Assembly: GCA_021201095.1 (NCBI GenBank)
Contig: JAJQFO010000164.1
Location: 1-37,198 of the forward strand
Origin: Lachnospiraceae bacterium
Lineage (GTDB): Bacteria > Bacillota > Clostridia > Lachnospirales > Lachnospiraceae
DNA length: 37,198 nt
Reading direction: 5' to 3'
The notes under the pieces were generated by a model. The model had not been told where the DNA came from, made no database searches, and saw only the letters and a list, made by a program, of their open reading frames with translations. Each line of letters opens with the position of its first letter. The stretch's first letter is position 1. Shown piece by piece: positions 1 to 7,249 of this stretch. The position numbers were made by a program, and so were the translations under genes.

Positions 1-176
1 CCATCAGCATCCACCCGTTCCGGCAGCGGCGCAATGACTTTCCTGATATCACGCTGCAAATTGGCGGCGGCTTTTTGCACCGCTTCGCTCACATTCTCGT
101 TTTCACAGCATTTCCCTGCGTGAACCACATGAGAATGGGCTATCATGCTTATTTTCGTATCATTTCTGATAATCAT
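1..176 (-). CDS. Probable GH115 alpha-glucuronidase, N-terminal part (runs off window)
   Basis: The 58 visible codons begin MIIRNDTKISMIAHSHVVHA and lead into the segment VQKAAANLQRDIRKV. That segment resembles the N-terminal domain of GH115 xylan alpha-1,2-glucuronidases, where 'AAEDLQRDIEKVTG'-like helices are typical; this is a recollection of the family and no alignment was run. The start is supported by GGAGGCGGAGAAG ending four bases before the ATG. The ATG overlaps the stop codon of the preceding small reading frame as ATGA, which suggests translational coupling. The remainder lies before position 1, so no catalytic residue can be checked. It would fit with the neighbouring plant-polysaccharide genes. 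Another enzyme with the same N-terminal domain is possible. Confidence 0.5.
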   Translation of the reverse strand, partial: MIIRNDTKISMIAHSHVVHAGKCCENENVSEAVQKAAANLQRDIRKVIAPLPERVDAD

Positions 177-340
177 AAAACTTCTCCGCCTCCAGCTTCA
201 GCCTTAATCACATATAACAGCCTGTCATTAAAATGTTTTTTCCCCAGCTCCTCTGGCGGCGGACAGCTTGCAGGCGGTTCCAATGGGATTGGCTCAATAG
301 CGTCTATTCCCTTATGCTCATAGGCATATCTCCATTCCAT
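173..340 (-). CDS. 55-residue reading frame, possible C-terminal remnant of an interrupted gene
   Basis: I do not recognise this frame. It encodes a proline-rich 55-residue peptide starting MEWRYAYEHKGIDAIEP and ends in a TGA that overlaps the next start codon as ATGA, an arrangement typical of genuine operon neighbours. The ATG lacks a convincing ribosome binding site. The same frame stays open upstream for about ten more codons, crossing the stop of the ATPase remnant and ending at a TGA within its last codons. The simplest reading is that this is the tail of a longer protein whose front was replaced when the ATPase gene arrived. A genuine small gene is the alternative. Confidence 0.4.
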   Translation of the reverse strand: MEWRYAYEHKGIDAIEPIPLEPPASCPPPEELGKKHFNDRLLYVIKAEAGGGEVL

Positions 341-357
341 AAGTCTGTCGAACTTGC

Positions 358-1942
358 CTACACAACCGCTTCAATTAACAGCTTATCGCCAAGGATAATC
401 TCTTGAATCCCTGTTTTTTTCTTCTTATTAAAATTGAAACTCAGCATATATCCCTTTTTCATATGGAAATAATCCAGATATCCAGAAAGCTGTGCCTCTC
501 CGCGCTGATTGTATGCATTTCCCCGCCAGAGCTTGAGTTCGAGGATGTTTTGCTCTCCTTTATAAAAAATCACCAGATCCATGCGCTCGCTGTTACGGGT
601 CTGCGGTTCAATGCTATAATTTCCAACACCATTAATGATTGGTTTGAGAAAAAGAAGAAAATATTTTCTTCCCACATTTTCCAGAAACCTCTCATCTTCC
701 TGACTATATAGCTCTTCAAATGTCTCAATAAACTTTTCCAATATTCTCCGAATGTCCAGATGTCCATCCACAAAAAAATAGTTTCGTTCCCGCTCACCAG
801 CATCATACATCCTGCTCGTCACAAATTCTTCCGCGATAAAATTATTGTACAGCACTGTCTCAAATATCCTGTTTGATATCACCGCGCGTTCGTTATCATT
901 GCGAATAAACCCAAACATAGCTGCATCTTTAATATAAGAGTTTGTCGCAACATAAGGAATGGATTTGCCGTTAAACAACAATTCATAAACTACTGTCCGC
1001 AGTTCCGGATAAGCTTCCAGTTTTCCCATCAGAGATTCATAAAGAGGATTGTCTTCTTTTACAAGTCTTTTTTCTGCCTCGTAAAATCCGTCCTTCGTCC
1101 AGACACTGTTTTTGTCCGGGAATTCGCCGCTTCCCACAATTTTTTCATCCATAAACTTGCAGATACGTGAAACCAGCACTGGATACCCTGATGTATAGCT
1201 ATATATCAGCTCAGAAAGCTTTTGAATGTCCATACCCGTATGATAATCGTTTTCATACTGAGCAAGCATATTTTTAATATCTTCTATAAGAAAAGCTCAT
1301 GTCAATATCGAAATCCGCAGCAATATTCCAGGGACTGTTCATCTTATGTTCTTCGTCAGGTCGAATTTTTCTCTTAATACTTCGGACATCATAAACACCC
1401 GCGAGAATCACTGACCAAAAGGCAGCTACTTCCGGACGTTTCAGATAATAGGCACGCAATTGCGCCAGAAAATCCAGGAACACCTGATTATTAGTAGCAG
1501 TATCCACCTCATCAATCAGTAATACAATCTTTCTGTCTGCCTTTTGGCACCACATCTTTAAAACTCTGAACAGATCCTGCAGCGAATAATTCTGCTCTAT
1601 CGGTTTTTTCCCAAGTGCTTTAAGTTTCTCTTCTATTCCATTTGGAAACGAAGGAACATTATCCAGAAGTTCATTCGCAAACGCCGCTACAAATGCAGAA
1701 ATATTCTGAAAGCACCCTGCATCCAGTGTCTGAAAATCAAGGCTTACCACTTCATAATCTCTTCTTAAATATCGCGCCAGAGCACGCAATGTAGTTGTTT
1801 TACCGTACTGTCTGGCCCTGTTAATCGTAAAATATTCTCCCTGGTCTATCATCTCCCGGATTGCTTTTAATCTGGAATCCAGATTCACCATATAATGTCG
1901 GTTTGGGTCGCAGGCACCACTTACATTAAATCTTTTCGCCAT
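358..1942 (-). pseudogene. AAA-ATPase with PD-(D/E)XK nuclease-like domain (DUF1703 type), frameshifted copy
   Basis: The first part (1274-1942) begins MAKRFNVSGACDPNRHYMV. It has a Walker-A-like loop RARQYGKTTT and a Walker B motif KIVLLIDEVD. It then stops after MSFSYRRY. The second part (358-1269) has a C-terminal nuclease-like core with ERMDLVIFY followed by ILELKLWRG. The frames rejoin if one T is removed near 1288: TTTTCTTATAGAAG becomes TTTTCTATAGAAG and reads MSFSIEDIKNMLAQY. That gives one protein of about 525 residues, the usual size for this family. A true point frameshift or a sequencing error would both explain it. The role of the family is unknown; a defence or mobile function is often suspected. 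A second, more damaged copy lies at 16391-16955. Confidence 0.85.
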
Positions 1943-2041
1943 TTAGAATCTCCCTTTAGTCGTCCGCTTTCATACAGATTTCTACATACATGGTTTTCTC
2001 ATGCACGATCCACCAATTAAATCTGACATTTACTATAGCGC

Positions 2042-2074
2042 ACTATAACACATGTTTGCATGAAAATCCATGCA
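2042..2074 (-). promoter_or_regulatory. Probable extended -10 promoter of the ATPase gene with upstream inverted repeat
   Basis: On the minus strand TATAGT (2042-2047) is preceded by TGT, an extended -10 element. No good -35 is visible. Just upstream lies the inverted repeat TGCATG-N6-CATGCA (2057-2074), in a position where an activator could bind. The start codon of the ATPase gene is about 100 bases downstream. Confidence 0.35.
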
Positions 2075-2178
2075 CTTTTGCTCAGTTTCAAGGTTGTTTC
2101 AAGATTATTATACGCTTCATATGGGATATTCCTTTTACAAAACGGCCTTCCATTGGCAGTACATTTTCCAATGAGCTT

Positions 2179-4485
2179 CTATACTTTCATCTTCCGGCAC
2201 AGTTTGGCCGCCTCGCCTCGGGTGACGGCCTGATGCAGATCATCGCTCCCATCTCGCTCCAACAGTCCCAATTCGCAGGCTGCCCGCACATAGGGCCTCG
2301 CCCAGGGTGCACAGGTTTCGTCATATGCGCAGGGTGTCTGGGGCGGCAGCTCTCTCCGGCTCTTATAGCCATTGATCGCGAAAACCAGAAATTCCTCCAC
2401 TGTCACTTCTTTTTCCGGATAAAAATATCCATTTTCTACAAGATGTTCGTCAATAATCCCATTCTGGTACGCGCACTCGACAGCGCCTGCATACCATTCG
2501 TGACCGATCACATCTGCAAACATGTCATTGTAAACGTTCGTGTAGAAAAAACGCACCGTTTTGATGACCATGTCCAGCACATCCACCCGGCTGGCCGGGT
2601 GCTCCGGGTCTGAAATCTCTGCAAGGAGCTGCGCGTCCCCTTCCGGATTTGAGACATGCTCATAAGCTGCTGGTTTCACAGGCAGTGTGATACAGGCGGG
2701 CGGATTCCATTCGCCGAAGCCGCCTGTCACACAGGCCGCCAGAAATTGATAACCCGAACTGTCACTGCATATGTGTGCCTGCGGACGATCGTGTGAGCCA
2801 TCCTCGCGTGCGTGCGCCTGCGGCTGGCCATCTGTCCAATTCCGGCACACGCGAACCAGCTCGTCCGCCACGAATCCTGCCATCCGGTATGCGCCGTAAT
2901 CGTTCGTGTGCGTATAATCGTCCGGGAAAAAGCTGGTCCGGACGGCTTCCCGGCCATTTTGCATGATCCACTCCATACTGCGCCCATGCAGATCCGCCAC
3001 CGGCACCTGCAGCTCGCTGCCAATTTCTTTGCACACCTCGGCGTATTCCGCCAGAAGGTCGTTGTAGCTGCCGTCCCCGCCCTTCCAGGTATTCCGCGCA
3101 AGCGGCGTGACAAGAATCGGATACGCGCCCTTTTCTCGGCATTCTCGGATGTAGCGCTCCAGATTTTGCCGGTAGCCGCCCTGCGCTTTCAGATGATCCA
3201 ACTTCTGATCATTGTGAGCAAACTGGAACAGGCAGTAGTCTCCCTTGCGAATATATTTTTCCACAATCGCATAATGCCCTTCCTCGCGGAAGGATTCCGT
3301 CGTAAGGCCGGAATGCGCGTGGTTGGACACCGCCACATCGCCGGTCAGATACGCTGAGAGCATCTGGCCCCAGCCTGAGTAGCTCGTGCCGGGCGCATAA
3401 GGGTAATCCGCGCTCTGATCCGTCACCGTAGAATCGCCAGCGATATAAATGGTTGCACAGTCAACTTCTTCTATGGTAAGTTCGCTGATGCGCGGCTGGC
3501 CGGCGAGGATTGTGATATCGAGAGTTGTATCGCTGTATGCGATTGTCTGGCCGCGGGGGATAATATCGCAGACGTTGACAGTCATGGTGTATGTCTGTTC
3601 TGTCCATGGTTCTTTTGAAGATTCTTTGGCGTGTTCTCTGGATGATTCATCTGATAAATCATTGGATGTTTCTGTCGAGGATATATTTATAGAGTCTGCT
3701 CCAGAAATCCCGTTCTGAGCCCCTGAGCTCTTTGCGTAAAATACTTCGCCAGAATCCACAGAACCGTCTGGTCGAAGTATTTCCTTTGCAGAGCCAGAGT
3801 ACTTCACAAGATATCCCAGCCGTCTCCGGCCGGTAAATATCATCAAATTCGTATCTGAAGTATCTGAAAGGACCGAATCCGTACACGGGTCTTTATACAG
3901 CCGGGGTCTGCGGATTTTTACCGTCACCTGGTAATTTCCCTGATGCGGCACATCCAGCTTGAAGGAAAGCGGAATCCGCCGGTGCTCTTCTTCCAGCGGT
4001 CGAGTTTCTTCTGCGGAACCTTCTCCGGCTAAGTTCTCTCTGGATGAACCTATATGCTCCGAATCTTCTGCCCAGTTTTCTCTTTCTGTAATTTTTTTAT
4101 CTGAGCCTTCATCGTCCGATTTTTTTATTGTATCTACAACCTTTTCATCAGGATTCAAACTTTCCCTGCGCTTCAGTTCCGCCATTATTCCATCCGAGTC
4201 CAGATAACAGCCGTACTCATCCTCCTCTATACGAGAAAGGATCTCATCCTGATACCAGTAAACCGTGTCAAACCCAGAGTTCAGTTCCGGCAATTTCAGC
4301 AGCTCCTGCTCCCGCCTGTTTTCTTCCGTCACGAAGCCGTAGCCTTTTTCCGGCTGATACAGATCCTGTGCGGATACATGGACGATATTTTTGAGTTCTT
4401 TGCCGTCCGGCGCCTCTGCCCTCCCGGGCGAATAAAACGCATCTGTCTCAGCTGCTGTTCCAAATACATATGTTCTGTAAAACAC
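2179..4485 (-). CDS. CE12-type rhamnogalacturonan acetylesterase with two C-terminal SLH-like repeats; N-terminus disrupted
   Basis: This SGNH hydrolase removes acetyl groups from rhamnogalacturonan fragments. CE12 blocks are visible: GDSTVTD (nucleophile Ser352), GWGQML, NHAHSG (Asn388), QFAHND, and PDDYTHTN with the catalytic Asp/His near 523-526. Residues 654-709 and 722-766 resemble S-layer homology repeats (FADVIGHEWYAGAV; APWARPYVRAA...VTRGEAAKL). No signal peptide is present, so a surface role for them is doubtful. Two Ser/Glu-rich stretches (about 113-170 and 254-296) interrupt the N-terminal region. The GTG start is preceded by GGAAGGAAC. However, the frame remains protein-like upstream (EEKYYTTDTKASIVIDGK), and it joins an ATG at 4673 once a 77-bp insert is removed. 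The intact protein probably began MYDTNQRNPESEYPEEKYY. It lies downstream of GH28, probably in the same operon. Confidence 0.85.
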   Translation of the reverse strand: MFYRTYVFGTAAETDAFYSPGRAEAPDGKELKNIVHVSAQDLYQPEKGYGFVTEENRREQELLKLPELNSGFDTVYWYQDEILSRIEEDEYGCYLDSDGIMAELKRRESLNPDEKVVDTIKKSDDEGSDKKITERENWAEDSEHIGSSRENLAGEGSAEETRPLEEEHRRIPLSFKLDVPHQGNYQVTVKIRRPRLYKDPCTDSVLSDTSDTNLMIFTGRRRLGYLVKYSGSAKEILRPDGSVDSGEVFYAKSSGAQNGISGADSINISSTETSNDLSDESSREHAKESSKEPWTEQTYTMTVNVCDIIPRGQTIAYSDTTLDITILAGQPRISELTIEEVDCATIYIAGDSTVTDQSADYPYAPGTSYSGWGQMLSAYLTGDVAVSNHAHSGLTTESFREEGHYAIVEKYIRKGDYCLFQFAHNDQKLDHLKAQGGYRQNLERYIRECREKGAYPILVTPLARNTWKGGDGSYNDLLAEYAEVCKEIGSELQVPVADLHGRSMEWIMQNGREAVRTSFFPDDYTHTNDYGAYRMAGFVADELVRVCRNWTDGQPQAHAREDGSHDRPQAHICSDSSGYQFLAACVTGGFGEWNPPACITLPVKPAAYEHVSNPEGDAQLLAEISDPEHPASRVDVLDMVIKTVRFFYTNVYNDMFADVIGHEWYAGAVECAYQNGIIDEHLVENGYFYPEKEVTVEEFLVFAINGYKSRRELPPQTPCAYDETCAPWARPYVRAACELGLLERDGSDDLHQAVTRGEAAKLCRKMKV

Positions 4486-4548
4486 GCTGTTCCTTCCATC
4501 CTTTCCATCAATGACTATGCTGGCTTTCGTATCCGTAGTGTAATATTT

Positions 4549-4625
4549 TTCCTCAATATTTCAACGGGGAACGCCACATTTTTCCACGATAATCTATTTG
4601 CAGATACCACATTTTTCCACAATAC
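4549..4625 (-). repeat. 77-bp insertion with 33-bp-spaced repeats, breaking the CE12 start
   Basis: The direct repeat TGAGGAA occurs at 4626-4632 and 4549-4555, 77 bases apart. Deleting 77 bases fuses an upstream frame (ATG at 4673, with GAGGAATAG upstream) to the CE12 frame through ...SEYPEE-KYYTTDT. Inside the insert GTGGAAAAATGTGG occurs twice, at 4607-4620 and 4574-4587. A degenerate third box GAGGAAAAAT begins at 4554, so the three boxes have an exact 33-bp period. Because 77 is not a multiple of three, the insert shifts the frame and introduces stops. Confidence 0.6.
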
Positions 4626-4679
4626 TTCCTCAGGATATTCCGATTCAGGATTTCTCTGGTTCGTATCGTACATCTATTT

Positions 4680-6305
4680 CTATTCCTCAAACCGCACGTC
4701 CTTGCACAATTCGACAGCCACTCCCAGGCCGCCGGTGATTTTGACGTTCTTAAACAATATATTGCGGACAGGATGTGTCTCATCAAAGCCTTTAAATTCG
4801 ATCGCTTTACAGTCTGTCCAGTTCTCGAGAAGGCTCCTGCCTGTGACAGTCACGCGCTCATAGGTAAAATTCTCAAAATGCGGCGGTTCCGGCGCCGGAA
4901 TGCCGTCATCGTTGTAACCGACAGAAACGGCCTGCAGACAGGAGACCATGCAGTCCTGCACATGCAGGCCGCGGACATAGCCGCCGCGTTTTGGCGTACC
5001 CTTTACCTGAATACCGACCATAGAATGTTCAAGGTCGCAGTCCCAGATTTTCACATCCTCGACGCCGCCGCTCATCTCGCTGCCAATGCACAGCCCATGG
5101 CCGAAGGCACTATAGCAGTCAAAGATGCGGATATGCCGCGTAGGGCGGTTGATTTCGTTGCCCTCCGGATTCTTGCCGGACTTAATAGCAACGGAATCGT
5201 CTTCTGTATGGAATGTACAGGCAAAAAGCGTGCAGTCCTCGCTGGAATCCGGATCCCAGCCATCCCCATTCCAGGTGCCTTTCGAGCTGAAAAGACAATG
5301 ATCCGTAATAATATGGTCACTGTAGACCATGTGCAGATTCCAGCTGGCGCCGTCCGCAAGGGTCAGGCCGCTGATCCGGATATGGCTGCAGTTGCTCATA
5401 TTGATGAGACGGCCGCGCACACGCCCGGGAATCGTATTATCATTCTCGCAGGTCGCCACGTAATCGGCGTTGGCTGCCAGGTAATCCTTTAACCGCTCCT
5501 TCTCAGACTGAATGGTGGCCCAGGCCAGCGCAAACCCGCCGCCCCTGATGGCACCTTTGCCGCGGATAATCACATTTGTACAGTTGGGGCCGGACGTATG
5601 ATCGAGATCGCCCAGATTCAACAGACTCTGATAACATTCCATCTCCGTCCCCTCAAACCGGCTTCTGATACGCGGCAGGTAATCTGCGGGGTCAGCCGAG
5701 CCCTGCAAAACAGCACCCTCATCCAGATACAATTCCATATCACTGTGAAGGCGCAGCGCACCGGTAAGATAGGTGCCGGCAGGAAGATAAACCGAGCCGC
5801 CCGCAGGGCAGTCATCGAACGCCTTCTGCAGAATGGCCGTGTTCATCGTCTGACCGTCGCCTTTCGCAAAATAGGGAGATGCTGTGACATCGATACGCTT
5901 TCGCGGCATGGGTGTTTGAAATGTGACAGAAACGCTATTCTGAGATAAAGCCCCGGCAGGAACCGCTGCAACCGCTGCGGCTCCTCCAGCAGAATGGTGC
6001 TCCTCCATATGAATGCTGCCCGGATATGCAGGATAAGCAGCAGTACTGCCATCAGAGGGTTTCTGCCCGGTTGACTGTATCGCAGAAGTCTGTCGGTCAG
6101 CAGACAGCACAGCTACCTGTATCATATACTCCCGGCCCGCCTCCAGATTTTCCACGGTAAAATGCGTCCTGTCCGTCTCTCCTGCGATCGCACCGTCCAG
6201 GAAAACCTGATAACGAGTGCAGGCGCCTGCGCCTTCGGGTTTTTCCCACCACACTTCGGCCCTGTCCGGGTCGGTGTAATAATCTATTTGCCGTATCTGT
6301 TCCAT
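4680..6305 (-). CDS. GH28 polygalacturonase-type hydrolase with N-terminal FN3 domain, cytoplasmic
   Basis: This GH28 enzyme hydrolyses galacturonide or rhamnogalacturonide linkages. The family signatures are all present: NGDGWDPDSS (346-355), TEDDSVAIKSG (Asp369/Asp370), GHG (402-404) and QVKGTPKRGG (435 is the conserved lysine). Residues 1-75 form a fibronectin type III-like domain. An Ala/Gly/Pro-rich linker (about 85-125) separates it from the beta-helix. I chose the second of two close ATGs because AGGAGG lies six bases before it; the first abuts the Shine-Dalgarno sequence. No signal peptide is seen, so it probably acts on imported oligomers. It lies 137 bases downstream of the response regulator that likely controls the locus. 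Confidence 0.92.
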   Translation of the reverse strand: MEQIRQIDYYTDPDRAEVWWEKPEGAGACTRYQVFLDGAIAGETDRTHFTVENLEAGREYMIQVAVLSADRQTSAIQSTGQKPSDGSTAAYPAYPGSIHMEEHHSAGGAAAVAAVPAGALSQNSVSVTFQTPMPRKRIDVTASPYFAKGDGQTMNTAILQKAFDDCPAGGSVYLPAGTYLTGALRLHSDMELYLDEGAVLQGSADPADYLPRIRSRFEGTEMECYQSLLNLGDLDHTSGPNCTNVIIRGKGAIRGGGFALAWATIQSEKERLKDYLAANADYVATCENDNTIPGRVRGRLINMSNCSHIRISGLTLADGASWNLHMVYSDHIITDHCLFSSKGTWNGDGWDPDSSEDCTLFACTFHTEDDSVAIKSGKNPEGNEINRPTRHIRIFDCYSAFGHGLCIGSEMSGGVEDVKIWDCDLEHSMVGIQVKGTPKRGGYVRGLHVQDCMVSCLQAVSVGYNDDGIPAPEPPHFENFTYERVTVTGRSLLENWTDCKAIEFKGFDETHPVRNILFKNVKITGGLGVAVELCKDVRFEE

Positions 6306-6334
6306 AATCATCCTCCTGCCAGTAATATCAAGAT

Positions 6335-6363
6335 TGTAACTGTTCCGTATCTTCACAGTTACG
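6335..6363. repeat. Interspersed palindromic repeat, family 2 (copy 1)
   Basis: A hairpin with arms TGTAACTG and CAGTTAC surrounds a 13-base loop. The reverse complement of 30712-30740 matches this 29-base stretch at 26 positions, loop included. That conservation argues for a repeat family rather than chance. It sits in the leader between the response regulator and GH28. Confidence 0.65.
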
Positions 6364-6396
6364 AGACTTTTCCCTGCTTGCTATATGCTTTCATAC

Positions 6397-6421
6397 GTAC
6401 CTCGCAGCAGGTGCGAGGTAC
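6397..6421. repeat. Interspersed palindromic repeat, family 1 (copy 1)
   Basis: A perfect 10-bp inverted repeat, GTACCTCGCA-N5-TGCGAGGTAC. The flanks CTTTCATAC and TGTCC are also conserved in copies at 12141 and 25256. It lies just after the stop of the response regulator gene. There is no T-run, so it is not an ordinary intrinsic terminator. Confidence 0.75.
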
Positions 6422-6442
6422 TGTCCTGAATAGTTCCCGTCA

Positions 6443-7249
6443 TCAGATCTTCTGCGTTTTCCTGATATAACTCCGGTACTCGGTAGGCGTATACCCGGTG
6501 TACTTCTTAAACATGCTGCTGAAATACTGCGCGTTATTGCCATATCCGCATCTGCGGGCAATGTCCTGAATCGAGCTCTCCTGTTCTTTGACCAGCAGCT
6601 GCATGGCAAGCGTCATTCTCCGCTCCAGCAGGTAGGCGGAAAATTTCTTTCCGACCTCCTTGCGAAAGGTTTTGCTGAGATAATTTTCCGTCATAAACAT
6701 GCGGTTCGCGGATATCCATTTCAGGCTCAGATCCTCGTTGTCAATCTCTTCTTCAATGTAGCGGAGAATCTCGTTGACGGTATGCGAATAGGAGTAAATC
6801 TGCACAGAGCCGGACGCGCCATCCTCCGGATCCAGTTTTTCCCGAATCGAATCCATAAATTTTCTGGATTCTCTCTCTTTTTTGCACTTTTGAACGGCCT
6901 CCAGCAGGCTTTCTTCATTGACCGGCTTCAACAGATAATCCTTTGCCCCGCACCGCATGGCCTCCTGCGCCCAGGCAAACTCCGCGTAGCCGCTCAGAAC
7001 GATAAAATCGGTGTCCGGCCGAAAGGAACGGACTTTCTTCTGGAGCTCCAGGCCATTCATCACCGGCATCTGAATGTCCACCAGAATCAGGTCGACCTCG
7101 TTGTCCTTCAGATAATCCAGAGCCTCCAGTGCGTTGCCCGCTGCAGCGGCAAGCGTGATCCCGTAGTCCTCCCACGCGATCCCGTCGGCAATCGCTTCAC
7201 GCACAATCCGCTCATCATCCACTACCATGATCCGATATCTGTCTTCCAT
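6443..7249 (-). CDS. Response regulator, CheY receiver plus AraC-type DNA-binding domain (YesN type)
   Basis: This is the transcriptional half of a two-component system, likely activating the pectin-use genes. The receiver domain (1-125) has acidic Asp11/Asp12, phospho-acceptor Asp58 in LILVDIQMPVMNG, Ser86 in VLSG and Lys108 in LLKPV. The C-terminal 100 residues are an AraC/XylS helix-turn-helix pair, with the signature IARRCGYGNNAQYFSSMFKKYTG split over the second helix-turn-helix. It is co-transcribed with the kinase: the kinase stop and this start overlap as TAATG. GH28 and CE12 follow on the same strand. AraC-type regulators bind direct repeats, so the repeated boxes before the permease gene (16127-16157) are candidate sites. 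Confidence 0.95.
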   Translation of the reverse strand: MEDRYRIMVVDDERIVREAIADGIAWEDYGITLAAAAGNALEALDYLKDNEVDLILVDIQMPVMNGLELQKKVRSFRPDTDFIVLSGYAEFAWAQEAMRCGAKDYLLKPVNEESLLEAVQKCKKERESRKFMDSIREKLDPEDGASGSVQIYSYSHTVNEILRYIEEEIDNEDLSLKWISANRMFMTENYLSKTFRKEVGKKFSAYLLERRMTLAMQLLVKEQESSIQDIARRCGYGNNAQYFSSMFKKYTGYTPTEYRSYIRKTQKI

